From Paractinoplanes polyasparticus (GTDB lineage Bacteria > Actinomycetota > Actinomycetes > Mycobacteriales > Micromonosporaceae), in the NCBI RefSeq assembly GCF_019710575.1, contig NZ_JAHWFK010000009.1, positions 55,052 through 119,051 on the forward strand: a stretch of 64,000 nucleotides of DNA, written 5' to 3'. The translations under genes were made by a program, and so were the position numbers. The notes under the pieces are model-generated. The model was not told the DNA's origin, did no database searches, and saw only the letters and a list, made by a program, of their open reading frames with translations. Shown one piece after another: positions 26,060 to 34,599 of the stretch; position 1 is the stretch's first letter; the number at the start of each line of letters is the position of its first letter.

Positions 26060-26635
26060 ATGGCAGCAGAGTTCTTCGATACCCCGGCCGAGCTGCGCGC
26101 GTGGTTCGAGCAGCATCACGAGACCGCGCCCGAGCTGTTCGTGGGCTACTGGAAGAAGGGGTCGGGCCGCACCGGGGTCACCCATCCCCAGGCCATCGAG
26201 CAGGCCCTCTGCTTCGGCTGGATCGACAGCGTCGGCCGCACCATCGACGACCGGCGCTACCAGGTGCGCTTCACCCCGCGGCGCAAAGGCAGCGTGTGGA
26301 GCGCGATCAACGTCGCCAAGATCGCGGAGCTGACCGAGGCCGGGTTGATACATCCGTCCGGCCGGCGGGCCTTCGAGCAACGCAAGCCCGACCGGGTCGC
26401 CGTGTATTCGTACGAGCAACCCGTCGACGCCGTCCTCGACGACTCGCAAACCGCCCGATTCCAGGCAGATGATGCGGCCTGGCAATGGTTTTCGGCCCAG
26501 TCCCCGTCCTATCGGCGGGCGGCTGTGCATTGGGTGGTCAGCGCGAAGCGGGCCGATACTCGCGAGCGCCGCCTGGCCCAGCTCATCGCCGATTCGGCCG
26601 CCGGCCGCAAGGTGCCCCCTCTGACCCCCCGCTGA
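26060..26635 (+). CDS. YdeI/OmpD-associated family protein
   Basis: A 191-residue protein of the YdeI family. It has the characteristic ELRAWFEQHHETAPELFVGY and the strongly conserved ALCFGWIDSVGRTIDDRRY and FTPRRKGSVWSAINVAKI segments. The family has no firmly established biochemical activity; members occur in stress and envelope contexts. The ATG at 26060 gives the full domain. The gene sits alone between a hairpin and the kinase gene. Confidence 0.88.
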   Translation: MAAEFFDTPAELRAWFEQHHETAPELFVGYWKKGSGRTGVTHPQAIEQALCFGWIDSVGRTIDDRRYQVRFTPRRKGSVWSAINVAKIAELTEAGLIHPSGRRAFEQRKPDRVAVYSYEQPVDAVLDDSQTARFQADDAAWQWFSAQSPSYRRAAVHWVVSAKRADTRERRLAQLIADSAAGRKVPPLTPR

Positions 26636-26705
26636 GCTCGCGGGCCAGTTACAGTTTCGCCGTCGCTCCGCTGTGGTTCGCCACCCGATTAGATAAGGTC
26701 CGTTG

Positions 26706-28115
26706 GTGCTTGCTGCCGGACACCTGCTGGGCAACCGTTACCGGTTGGACGAGCGCATCGCCACAGGCGGGATGGGTGACGTCTGGCGCGGCACCGATGT
26801 CGTGCTGGGCCGAGTCATCGCCGTCAAGGTGCTGCGCTCCAACATGATGGCCGACCCCGAGTTCGCCGCCCGTTTCTACGGCGAGGCCCGCATGATGGCG
26901 GCCTTCCGTCACCCCGGCGTCGTCGAGGTCTACGACTACGCGAGCGCCGGCGAGTCCGGCGGCGACGACGGCATGGCCTATCTGGTCATGGCCTACGTCG
27001 AGGGCGAGCCGCTCTCGACCCGGGTCAAGCAGGGCCCCATGCCCGTCCCCGAGGTCATGTCGATCGTCGGTCAGGCGGCCGACGCGCTGCACGCCGCCCA
27101 CCAGGCCGGCACGGTCCACCGCGACGTCAAGCCGGGCAATCTCATCGTCAAGCCCAACGGCACGGTCGTGCTGGTCGACTTCGGCGTGGCCCGCTCGGCC
27201 GCGGTGACCAGCGTGACGGCGGTCAACGCGATCGTCGGCACGGCGCTCTACATGGCCCCCGAGCAGGTCGCCAAGGGCAACGTCAGCGCGGCCACCGACA
27301 TCTACGCCCTGGGCGCGGTGGCCTACCACTGCATCGCCGGTCACCCGCCGTTCGACGGCGACAACGCGCTCCAGGTGGCGCTGCGCCACCTCGAGGACGA
27401 GCCCGAGCCGCTGCCCGAGCACGTTCCGCTCGAGGTGCGCCAGCTGATCGAGCGGGCCATGGCCAAGCAGCCGGGCGACCGCTTCCAGTCGGGTGAGGAG
27501 TTCGCCGAGGCCGCCTTCGCCGCGGCCGGGCCGCTGGACTGGAAGAGGATGACCGGCACCACCATGGTCGCCCCGCTCAGCCCGGCTGCGCCCACCCGGG
27601 CCGTGCCGATGCCCCGCGACCTGCCGCCCAAGGTGCCGCCGACGACGCCGGCGTCGCTCACCTCGACGTCGCTGGGCGCCAAGCGCCCGCCCCGCAGCCA
27701 GACGGCGCTGCTGGTCGCCGTGATCGCCCTGCTCGTGCTGGCGGGCGGGCTGGCCTTCGCGATCGCCCTGAGCGGCGACGACGACAAGGCCCCGATCAAC
27801 AACTCCGTGCCCCCGGGCGCCTCGGCCGACCCGACCACCGGCCCCAGCTCCGAGGTCTCCGAGGAACCGAGCGAGACGCCGACGAGCCAATCGACCACGC
27901 GCGGCAACGTTCCCAACCGCACCCGCACGCCGAGCCCGACGAACACCTCGGCGCCGTCGTCCGCGCCCACCACCACGCCGCCCACCACCACGCCGCCGGC
28001 GACGACGCGACCGGCCACCACGCCGCCGACCACACCCCCGACGACGCCGCCGACGACTCCCCCGGTCACCCCCACCACGCCGATCGTCCCGCCCGTCGAG
28101 GGCGCCGACCCGTAG
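26706..28115 (+). CDS. PknB-type transmembrane serine/threonine protein kinase
   Basis: The kinase domain occupies about residues 10-280: glycine loop ATGGMGDVW, Lys41 in AVKVL, catalytic HRDVKPGN, DFG and the APEQ activation-segment end are all intact. A Pro/Ala linker leads to one transmembrane helix (about 333-353). The extracellular C-terminus of about 110 residues is almost pure Thr/Pro/Ser with TTPP repeats and no PASTA domain, so it may act as a cell-wall-spanning spacer. The GTG at 26706 has AAGG at better spacing than the TTG at 26703. Confidence 0.93.
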   Translation: MLAAGHLLGNRYRLDERIATGGMGDVWRGTDVVLGRVIAVKVLRSNMMADPEFAARFYGEARMMAAFRHPGVVEVYDYASAGESGGDDGMAYLVMAYVEGEPLSTRVKQGPMPVPEVMSIVGQAADALHAAHQAGTVHRDVKPGNLIVKPNGTVVLVDFGVARSAAVTSVTAVNAIVGTALYMAPEQVAKGNVSAATDIYALGAVAYHCIAGHPPFDGDNALQVALRHLEDEPEPLPEHVPLEVRQLIERAMAKQPGDRFQSGEEFAEAAFAAAGPLDWKRMTGTTMVAPLSPAAPTRAVPMPRDLPPKVPPTTPASLTSTSLGAKRPPRSQTALLVAVIALLVLAGGLAFAIALSGDDDKAPINNSVPPGASADPTTGPSSEVSEEPSETPTSQSTTRGNVPNRTRTPSPTNTSAPSSAPTTTPPTTTPPATTRPATTPPTTPPTTPPTTPPVTPTTPIVPPVEGADP

Positions 28116-28209
28116 GGCCGCCGGGCCGGCGTGACGTGCCCGGCCGGGCGCTTCCGGTTCACGCGGGAGAGAGAGCCGAAGTCGTGACTGATGCCCGGTG
28201 GTGCCTGCG

Positions 28210-28286
28210 CAGTGCCGCGCGAAGCGCTGCGTCGCGCCGGCGACGTCGGCCGCAGGCCGGTCGCATTCAGTGCCGCGCGAAGCGCT
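28210..28286. repeat. Exact 19-bp direct repeat in the kinase-merR intergenic region
   Basis: CAGTGCCGCGCGAAGCGCT occurs at 28210-28228 and again at 28268-28286, 58 bp start to start. Each copy has partial internal dyad symmetry (AGTGC...GCGCT). The 28116-28414 interval holds no convincing gene otherwise, apart from the operator at 28375. Confidence 0.7.
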
Positions 28287-28374
28287 ACCGGGGTTGCATG
28301 TGGCCGCCCGTTGTGCGGACGCCCTCCTCAGCCCCGCCGCAGGCCCGCGTGATCCGGGAAACGGGCTTTTCCGC

Positions 28375-28410
28375 TTGACCCTCACACAGTGTCAGGCCCG
28401 AGAGTGAGGG
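28375..28410 (+). promoter_or_regulatory. MerR-type promoter/operator
   Basis: A TTGACC -35 box (28375-28380) is followed by CCTCACAC-A-GTGTCAGG (28380-28396), a dyad with one mismatch lying in a 19-bp spacer. GAGAGT (28400-28405) is a possible -10. The long spacer with dyad is the MerR-family design. A wider CCCTCAC/GTGAGGG repeat (28379-28385 with 28404-28410) overlaps it. The ATG at 28415 would lie almost at the transcript start. Confidence 0.65.
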
Positions 28411-28414
28411 GACC

Positions 28415-29269
28415 ATGTTCAGTATCGGAGAGTTCGCGGGCCTCGGCCGGGTGTCGGTGCGCATGCTGCGCCACTACGACGCCATCGGGCTGTTGCGCCC
28501 CGCCCAGGTCGATCCGCACAGCGGATACCGGTCCTACACGGCTGCTCAGCTGCGTCTGCTCAACCGCGTGACCGCCCTCAAGGATCTCGGCTTCAGCCTG
28601 CAGCAGGTGCAGACATTGATCGACGAGAAGGTCGACACGCAGGAGCTGCGCGGCATGCTGCGCCTTCGGCGGGCCGAGCTGGCGGCGCGGATGGTGCAGG
28701 ACACGGCCCGTCTGGCCCAGGTCGACGCGCGCCTCCGGATGATCGAGAGTGAGGGGCACATGGACACGGGAGATGTCGTCCTCAAGAGCGTTCCGGCCAC
28801 CCGGGTGGCCATGCTTTCCGCCACCGCGACCAGTTACGACGACCCGACGTCGATCACCGAGAACCTCAGCCCGCTCTATCCGCGGCTGATGGAGCTCATG
28901 GAGAAGCACGGCGTGCCGATGACCGGGGCGCCGATCGCCTACTACACCGAGGCGCCGACAGGGCCGGGCGACGAGACGATCGGCGTCCATGCCGCGTTCC
29001 CGATCGGCGACGCCGCCGTTCCGGCCGACGCCGGGTTCGACGCGGTCGTGGTGCCGCCGGTCGAGCAGGCCGCCACCGCGGTGCATCACGGTTCGATGTC
29101 CGAGGCTTTCCGCACCGGTCAGAAGCTCGCCAACTGGATCGACGACAACGGCTACCGCGCGGTCGGCCCCGGGTTCGCGGTCGAGGTGTACCTCGACTGC
29201 CCGCCCGGCGACTTCGACAAGTGGGTCACCGAGATGCAGGTGCCGGTGCGGGTCGCAACCGAAGGCTAG
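28415..29269 (+). CDS. MerR-family regulator with GyrI-like effector domain
   Basis: A 284-residue BmrR-like architecture. The N-terminal MerR winged helix (MFSIGEFAGLGRVSVRMLRH, then YDAIGLLRP and GYRSYTAAQL) is followed by a coiled-coil dimerisation helix (about 75-115). A C-terminal GyrI-like domain (about 125-284) binds hydrophobic or cationic small molecules in related proteins. The operator directly upstream implies autoregulation; the target may be itself, as no transporter is adjacent. Confidence 0.92.
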   Translation: MFSIGEFAGLGRVSVRMLRHYDAIGLLRPAQVDPHSGYRSYTAAQLRLLNRVTALKDLGFSLQQVQTLIDEKVDTQELRGMLRLRRAELAARMVQDTARLAQVDARLRMIESEGHMDTGDVVLKSVPATRVAMLSATATSYDDPTSITENLSPLYPRLMELMEKHGVPMTGAPIAYYTEAPTGPGDETIGVHAAFPIGDAAVPADAGFDAVVVPPVEQAATAVHHGSMSEAFRTGQKLANWIDDNGYRAVGPGFAVEVYLDCPPGDFDKWVTEMQVPVRVATEG

Positions 29270-29480
29270 GGCCGGTCTGCTGGGTCACGTAGGAGTGCAG
29301 CAAGATCCAGGCGGCGCCCGGCGTCGGCCGCGGGAAGACCGCATACCGGTGCCGCCTGGGCCACGCCGCGGCCTTGCGTGATCCAGCAGACAGATTCTTG
29401 CCTAAGGTCGGGGTCGGAGCGGCCGATGATGCCGGGCGGCACGGAAAATGCAACCGGGCCGCTACCGAAAGGCCGCGACC

Positions 29481-29822
29481 ATGACAGCCCCGATCCCGTA
29501 CGCGCAGTACCCGACCAACCCGCCCTGGGTGACGCCGGAGCCGGACCCGGAGCCGGCCGCGGCAACGGGTCCGCACACGGATCACGGCCGGCTGCTCGTG
29601 CGTTTCCCGGAAGAAATGGCGCGGGCAGCGCGGCCGCAGGCGCCGGCGTGGGCCCCGGTGGTGTTCTGGACGTTGCTGCTCGGCCTGCCCGGGGTGGTTT
29701 CGGCGTTCCGTCGCGGCGCGGAGGCGCACCGCGGCGGTAACGAGCGCTACCCGTACTGGCTGGCCTTCGGCACCGTGCTCACCGCCGCCGTCGTGGCGTT
29801 CCTGGCTCTCCGGACGACGTGA
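29481..29822 (+). CDS. Small membrane protein, hypothetical
   Basis: The 113-residue product has a Pro-rich N-terminus (MTAPIPYAQYPTNPPWVTP), a hydrophobic helix around APVVFWTLLLGLPGVVSAF, a basic loop RRGAEAHRGGNERY and a second helix YWLAFGTVLTAAVVAFLAL. This is a two-helix CD225/DUF4190-like layout, but I cannot assign a family. The ATG at 29481 is preferred over 29448. The 29270-29480 gap before it holds nothing I can identify. Confidence 0.65.
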   Translation: MTAPIPYAQYPTNPPWVTPEPDPEPAAATGPHTDHGRLLVRFPEEMARAARPQAPAWAPVVFWTLLLGLPGVVSAFRRGAEAHRGGNERYPYWLAFGTVLTAAVVAFLALRTT

Positions 29823-29919
29823 GGCGACCGCCAGTCACCGACACGGTGATTGGCGGTCGCAGACACAAAGCCCGGCGCCGGTGACGAAGCAGTGCTTGCG
29901 GACAGGGCGACGCGAGTGG

Positions 29920-31683
29920 TCAGAACTCGACGGGCACGCCGTCGCGGACCAGCTGCCAGTTCTTGACGAAGAAGTCGGCCGGGTCGATGGCGCCCTGGGC
30001 CTGGGCCCAGTCGATCAGTAGCTGCCGGATCTCCTGCTGGGCGTTGTAGACCTGCGTCTTCACGATCCCGGGGAAGTTGCCGCCCCCGGAGCGGCGGTAG
30101 TTGTTGACAGCCACCACGAAGCGCGCGGCCGGGTCGACGTCGTCGCCGGCGATCTGCAGGCGGGTGATGCGGGAGCCGACGGGCTGGCCGATGTCGATGT
30201 CGTAGTCGACGCCGGAGAGGACGTCGTAGTTGTAGTCGGGCACGGCGGGATCGCTGATCGTGGCCGGGTCGGCGGGAGCACCGGGCGCGAGCGTCACGAA
30301 GTACTTCGCCGAGTATTCGAGGTACGCCCTCACCTCGGCGCCGGTCAGCACGACGGCCTCGAGCGTGTTGTCGTAGATGTAGAGGCCGGCCACGTCCTTG
30401 ATCTTGACGTCGCCCCGCGGGAAGACCGCGGTGCGGCTGAACGGGGCGGCGATCGACAGCACCGGCAGACTCGCGTGCTCGGTGCCGGCCAGGGCGGCGG
30501 CGACCGTGTCGGTCTGCACCTTGTTGATGTAGTCGAGGATCGGGGTGTCCTCGTAGCGGGAGGACGCCGCAGAGAGTTCCTCGGTCGAGGTGGCCACGAC
30601 CTGGTTCACGTACGCCACGGTCTTGTTGTGCTGGGCGCGGACCGCCGCCAGGACGTGCGGGTCGGGCTCGACCGTGTTGGTGTTCAGGGTGGCCGACGAC
30701 TTGGCGGTGACCGCCCAGCGGCCGTTGCGGCGCACCAGGTCGAAGTCCATCTTCGTGAGGCGCTGACCCCACTTGGACGGCTCGGAGAGCAGCACCTGCT
30801 TGCCCGTGCGCGCGTTGGTCACGAACCGCTGGGCCACCTCGGCGTGCGCGTGCCCGAAGAGGATGGCGTCGATGCCCGGCACCTGCTCGGCGATGAGCGC
30901 CGACGGGTTCTCGTTGGGCAGTTCGGGCCCGTACGACGAGGTGCCGCTGTCGCCGCCGTGTGCCGAGATCAGGACGATGTCAGCCCCACGGGCCCGCATG
31001 ATCGGCACCCATTTGGCCGCGGTCGCCACCAGGTCGAGGAATTCGAGCCTGCCCTCGACGTTGGCCCGGTCCCAGATCGCCACGCCGGGGTTGGTGAGCC
31101 CGAGGATGCCGACCCGCAGGGTGGGCGCGTGCCGGCCCGGCGAGACCTTCTTGATGACGTACGGGGTGAAGGCGGGCCGGCCCGTCCGCGCGTTCACCGC
31201 GTTGGCTGCCAGCGCCGGGAAGCCGAGCTGGCGGATCCACAGGTCCAGCAGCGGTAGTCCGTAGTTGAACTCGTGGTTGCCGAGCGTCACCGCGTCGTAC
31301 CGCAGCATGTTCATGGCCCGGGCCATCGGGTGCTTCTCGCCGGTCGTGGTGATCGGCTCCTGCTTGGCGTAGTAGGTGGCCAGCGGCGTGCCCTGGATGG
31401 TGTCGCCCGCGTCGAGCACCAGCGTCGCCCCGGTCGCCTCGGCACGCAGCCGGTTGACGAGGGCGGCCAGCTTGGCCACGCCGACGTCGTTGTGCGCGCT
31501 GTCGTCGTATTCGGCGTCCTTGTAGTAATCCCAGTTGTAGACGTTGCCGTGGGTGTCGGAGGTGCCGAGCACGGTGAGCCGGTAGCTGCGTTCCGGGTGA
31601 GCCTGAGCCGCGCCGGCGCCGACGATCGGGGCCGCCACCGAGGCGGCCCCGACCGCCAGCAGGGTTCGCCGGGAGAGAGTCAT
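29920..31683 (-). CDS. Tat-exported 5'-nucleotidase / 2',3'-cyclic phosphodiesterase
   Basis: A 587-residue secreted metallophosphoesterase. The twin-arginine signal is SRRTLLAVG. Metal ligands are visible in TSDTHGNV, LDAGDTIQGTP, LGNHEFNYG, SAHGGDSG and FGHAHAE. The C-terminal nucleotidase domain includes the SGVDYDIDIGQPVG substrate loop. It would dephosphorylate extracellular nucleotides to salvage phosphate and nucleosides. It lies 59 bp downstream of argS on the same strand. Confidence 0.93.
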   Translation of the reverse strand: MTLSRRTLLAVGAASVAAPIVGAGAAQAHPERSYRLTVLGTSDTHGNVYNWDYYKDAEYDDSAHNDVGVAKLAALVNRLRAEATGATLVLDAGDTIQGTPLATYYAKQEPITTTGEKHPMARAMNMLRYDAVTLGNHEFNYGLPLLDLWIRQLGFPALAANAVNARTGRPAFTPYVIKKVSPGRHAPTLRVGILGLTNPGVAIWDRANVEGRLEFLDLVATAAKWVPIMRARGADIVLISAHGGDSGTSSYGPELPNENPSALIAEQVPGIDAILFGHAHAEVAQRFVTNARTGKQVLLSEPSKWGQRLTKMDFDLVRRNGRWAVTAKSSATLNTNTVEPDPHVLAAVRAQHNKTVAYVNQVVATSTEELSAASSRYEDTPILDYINKVQTDTVAAALAGTEHASLPVLSIAAPFSRTAVFPRGDVKIKDVAGLYIYDNTLEAVVLTGAEVRAYLEYSAKYFVTLAPGAPADPATISDPAVPDYNYDVLSGVDYDIDIGQPVGSRITRLQIAGDDVDPAARFVVAVNNYRRSGGGNFPGIVKTQVYNAQQEIRQLLIDWAQAQGAIDPADFFVKNWQLVRDGVPVEF

Positions 31684-31742
31684 GTCTTGGCCTTTCACAG
31701 TGGAGACATAGCACGATAGCCCTCGATGCCCGGCCGCGGTCC

Positions 31743-33356
31743 CTACATGGCCTCGGGCACCGGGATGCCGAGCAGATCGAGGCCCAGCCGCAGGGTGTCG
31801 CCGGTGCGCGCGGTCAGGCTCAGCCGGCCGGGCGAGGACTGGATCGGGCATCTCTCGTAGAAGGTGGAGAACGCCGCCGCCACCTCGTGCAGGTGGACGG
31901 CGAGCCGGTGCGGTTCGCAGTGCTCGATCGCGGCCGCCACGACCGGCTCGAGGCCGAGCAGGGCCAGGGCCAGCCGCCGCTCGGCCGGGTCGCCCAGAAC
32001 GACCGGGCCGGGCTCGGCGACGGCCTTCCGCAGCACCGACCGGATCCGGGCCACGGCGTACTGCAGGTAGGGGCCGGTGTTGCCGGTCGTGGCCAGCATC
32101 CGGTCCCAGTCGAAGACGTAGTCGCCGCGCCGGTCGGAGGAGAGGTCGGCGTACTTGATCGCGCCGATGCCGACCGCGGGCGCGGTGGCCCGGGCGTCGG
32201 CCTCGTCGAGCAGGTCGACCAGCTTGATCGTCTCGCCCGACCGGCTCTTGAGCATCTTGCCGTCGGCGCCCAGGATCGACCCGAAGCTGATGTGCTCGGC
32301 GGTCGCCCCGTCGCCCAGCCAGCCCGCGTCCCGGCCCACGGCGAAGACCATCTGGAAGTGCATGCTCTGCGGGGCGCCGACGACATAGAGCAGCCGGTCG
32401 CCCTTGAGGTCGCGCGTCCGGTGCCGCAGGGCCGCGAGGTCGGTCGCCGCGTACCCGAAACCGCCGTCGCTCTTGCGTACGATCAGCGGGAACGGCTCGC
32501 CGTCGCGGCCGGTGAACCCGGCCGGGAAGGCGCAGAGCGCGCCCTCGCTCTCGACGAGCAGACCCTTGGCGGTCAGCTCGTCGAGCACCGACGCGAGCTG
32601 GTCCTGATAGGAGCTCTCGCCCGCGAAGTCCGCCGCGCCGAGCGTGATGCCGAGCCGGGCGTAGTCGGCCACGAACGACCGCTCCGACTGCTCGACCAGC
32701 CGCTGCCACATCTGCCGGGTGGGCTCGTCGCCGCTCTGGAGCGCGACCACCCGCAGCCGGGCCCGGGTGCGGAAGTCGTCGTCACCGTCGAACTTGACCC
32801 GGGCCTGCCGGTAGAAGGCGGTGAGGTCGCTCAGGCTGAGCTCGCCCGACGGGCCGCCGAGATCGGCCATGTGCTCGATCAGCATGCCGAACTGGGTGCC
32901 CCAGTCGCCGAGGTGATTGACCCGGACGACGTCGTGGCCGGCCCACGTGAACAGCCGGGCCAGGGCGTCGCCGATGATCGTCGACCGCAGGTGGCCGACG
33001 TGCAGTTCCTTGGCCACGTTGGGGCCGGAGTAGTCGATCACGACACGCTGCGGCTCGACCGGCGGCGGAGCGACGGGCTCGGCGAGCAGCGCCACCAGCA
33101 CGTCGTCGGCGACGGTGAGGTTGAGGAAGCCGGGGCCGGAGATCTCGGCCTCGGCCAGGCCCGCGAGGTCGGCCCGCGCGGCCACCTCGGCGGCGATCTG
33201 CCGCGGGGGGCGGCCCAGCTTGCGGGCGAGGGCGAGCGCTGCCCCGGACTGGAAGTCGGCGTGCTGCGACGCCCGCACCACGGGATCGACCGGCTCGCCG
33301 GCGACGGCCTCGAGGGCCACCGCCAGCCGGGCGGCGAGGAGAGCTTCGAGATTCAT
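31743..33356 (-). CDS. argS: Arginyl-tRNA synthetase
   Basis: A 537-residue class I synthetase. The N-terminal Add-1 domain starts MNLEALLAARLAVALE, the HIGH motif is HVGH in SGPNVAKELHVGHLRSTI, and the KMSKS position reads GADGKMLKSRSGE, which is normal for ArgRS lacking a canonical motif. A C-terminal DALR anticodon-binding domain ends PVPEAM. An ATG 12 bp upstream (33368) is in frame; neither start has a good ribosome binding site. A putative Arg-rich leader peptide and hairpin precede it. Whether this is the only argS cannot be told here. Confidence 0.93.
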   Translation of the reverse strand: MNLEALLAARLAVALEAVAGEPVDPVVRASQHADFQSGAALALARKLGRPPRQIAAEVAARADLAGLAEAEISGPGFLNLTVADDVLVALLAEPVAPPPVEPQRVVIDYSGPNVAKELHVGHLRSTIIGDALARLFTWAGHDVVRVNHLGDWGTQFGMLIEHMADLGGPSGELSLSDLTAFYRQARVKFDGDDDFRTRARLRVVALQSGDEPTRQMWQRLVEQSERSFVADYARLGITLGAADFAGESSYQDQLASVLDELTAKGLLVESEGALCAFPAGFTGRDGEPFPLIVRKSDGGFGYAATDLAALRHRTRDLKGDRLLYVVGAPQSMHFQMVFAVGRDAGWLGDGATAEHISFGSILGADGKMLKSRSGETIKLVDLLDEADARATAPAVGIGAIKYADLSSDRRGDYVFDWDRMLATTGNTGPYLQYAVARIRSVLRKAVAEPGPVVLGDPAERRLALALLGLEPVVAAAIEHCEPHRLAVHLHEVAAAFSTFYERCPIQSSPGRLSLTARTGDTLRLGLDLLGIPVPEAM

Positions 33357-33411
33357 GATCAAACCCATCGACGTACGCGGATGACGGGTCGACCGGGTGT
33401 GCGGGAAGCAT

Positions 33412-33494
33412 CCGGCGGGATCGACCCGCCGGGGAACAGCAAGGACTCAGCGGCGGCCGTGAAGAGGCCGGCGTCGCTCGCTGAAGGTCTGCAT
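33412..33494 (-). promoter_or_regulatory. Possible Arg-codon leader peptide and hairpin (attenuator) upstream of argS
   Basis: On the minus strand an ATG at 33494 opens a 15-codon ORF, MQTFSERRRPLHGRR, ending TGA at 33447. Five codons are Arg, in runs CGA-CGC-CGG and CGC-CGC, the latter directly before the stop. Fourteen bases later CCGGCGGG/CCCGCCGG (33412-33419 with 33425-33432) forms an 8-bp hairpin, 55 bp before the argS ATG. TCAGCG/CGCTGA inside the ORF could form an alternative stem. No T-tract follows, and Arg codons are common at this GC, so this is a hypothesis. Confidence 0.35.
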
Positions 33495-33520
33495 GGGCAC
33501 ACAGTAACGCACGCGGCAAG

Positions 33521-33982
33521 ATGAGAACCGTGACGATGCCGTTGTGGGTGACGGGTGAGGCGGGGCTGCTGCGGCTGCCGTCGGGGCGGTCGGTGCGGGG
33601 GCGCGGGCTGCGGGAACCGATGCCGTCGGGGCATCCGCCGACGTTCGGGGTCTACCTGCTGGGCTCGGCGCCGCCCGAGTTCGGGTGGGTCAGCCGGTGG
33701 ATCCGGTGGCCCGACTTCCGGCTGCCGGGCGATCCGGCGTACGCGGGAAGGGTCTTGGAAGAGGCTTGGCAGCGCGCCCGGACGGAGCGGGTCGAGATCG
33801 CCTGCGGCGGCGGGCGCGGGCGTACCGGAACCGCGCTGGCCTGCCTGGCCGTGCTCGACGGGGTGCCCGCGACGGAGGCGGTGGCGTACGTCCGCGAGCA
33901 CTACCACCCGCGAGCCGTCGAGACGCCGTGGCAGCGCCGGTTCGTGCGGGACTTCCACGCGCCCAAGAAAACGGGGCAGTGA
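33521..33982 (+). CDS. PTP-like protein phosphatase
   Basis: A 153-residue protein with the cysteine phosphatase P-loop CGGGRGRTG (C-x5-R) near residue 93, followed by TALACLAVLDG. A downstream helix carries AVAYVREHYHPRAVETPWQ, typical of small actinobacterial dual-specificity/PTP-like enzymes. No membrane segment or signal is present, so it acts in the cytoplasm. It is divergent from argS, only 26 bp from the proposed leader ORF. An ATG at 33536 is an alternative start. Confidence 0.8.
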   Translation: MRTVTMPLWVTGEAGLLRLPSGRSVRGRGLREPMPSGHPPTFGVYLLGSAPPEFGWVSRWIRWPDFRLPGDPAYAGRVLEEAWQRARTERVEIACGGGRGRTGTALACLAVLDGVPATEAVAYVREHYHPRAVETPWQRRFVRDFHAPKKTGQ

Positions 33983-34032
33983 TCAGAAGCGGCCATTACG
34001 CTGGAGCAGCATGCCGTCACCCTGGGGGACTC

Positions 34033-34554
34033 ATGATTGTCGTGGAGCGCACGCTTGCCACCAATGTCGCCCCTGGTGTGGCGCTTGATTATCTGAGCGA
34101 CTTCGGCAACACCGCGGTCTGGGATCCGGCCGTGCGGCAGACCACCCGCAACGACGCCGGGCCGATCGCACCCGGCGCGAGCTGGCACCAGACCTGCCGG
34201 CTGCTCGGCATCACCACCGAGATGACGTACACGCTGGTCGAGTTAGCTCCCGGGCGGCTGGTGTTCCACGGGCGCAACGAGGGCGCCACCTGCATCGACA
34301 CAGTGGCAGTGCGGCCGGCCGGCACGGGCAGCGAGGTGACGTACCGGATCGAGCTCGAGATGCACGGGCTGGCCAAGCTGGCCGGCCCGGTGATCAAGAT
34401 GGAGTTCGAGAAGCTGGGCACCGCCGGCGCCGGCGCTCTCGCCGCGGCCCTCGACCAGCTCGCCCCCGGCGCTCGCGCCGCGGAGCTTCAGTTCCCCGCC
34501 GATGTCCCGCACTCCCCCACGCTCCCGTCCCGCAGCCAGGAGGCCCAAGCCTGA
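34033..34554 (+). CDS. SRPBCC (polyketide cyclase/START-like) family protein
   Basis: The 173-residue protein begins MIVVERTLATNVAPGVALDY, the first strand and helix of the SRPBCC fold. It continues with the conserved W (NTAVWDPAV) and a C-terminal long helix (LAGPVIKMEFEKLGTAGAGAL). Such proteins bind hydrophobic ligands in a deep cavity. A disordered Pro/Ser tail ends the protein. GGGGGA precedes the ATG. It is followed at once by a terminator. Confidence 0.85.
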   Translation: MIVVERTLATNVAPGVALDYLSDFGNTAVWDPAVRQTTRNDAGPIAPGASWHQTCRLLGITTEMTYTLVELAPGRLVFHGRNEGATCIDTVAVRPAGTGSEVTYRIELEMHGLAKLAGPVIKMEFEKLGTAGAGALAAALDQLAPGARAAELQFPADVPHSPTLPSRSQEAQA

Positions 34555-34587
34555 GGGGAAGCGCCTCCTTTGTGGAGGGCGCTCCCC
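34555..34587 (+). terminator. Hairpin terminator after the SRPBCC gene
   Basis: GGGG-AA-GCGCCTCC (34555-34568) pairs with GGAGGGCGCTCCCC (34574-34587) with a small bulge. It begins at the stop codon and has no long T-tract. It could also serve the convergent methyltransferase gene ending at 34600. Confidence 0.6.
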
Positions 34588-34599
34588 GTGAAGCCTGTC

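Noticed and set aside
27940..28090. Possible minisatellite or CRISPR-like repeat
   Set aside because: It is the codon-level repeat of the Thr/Pro-rich kinase tail; there are no spacers and no regular non-coding unit.
31887..33524. Long plus-strand open frame opposite argS
   Set aside because: The composition is shadow-like and the minus strand encodes all ArgRS motifs in order.
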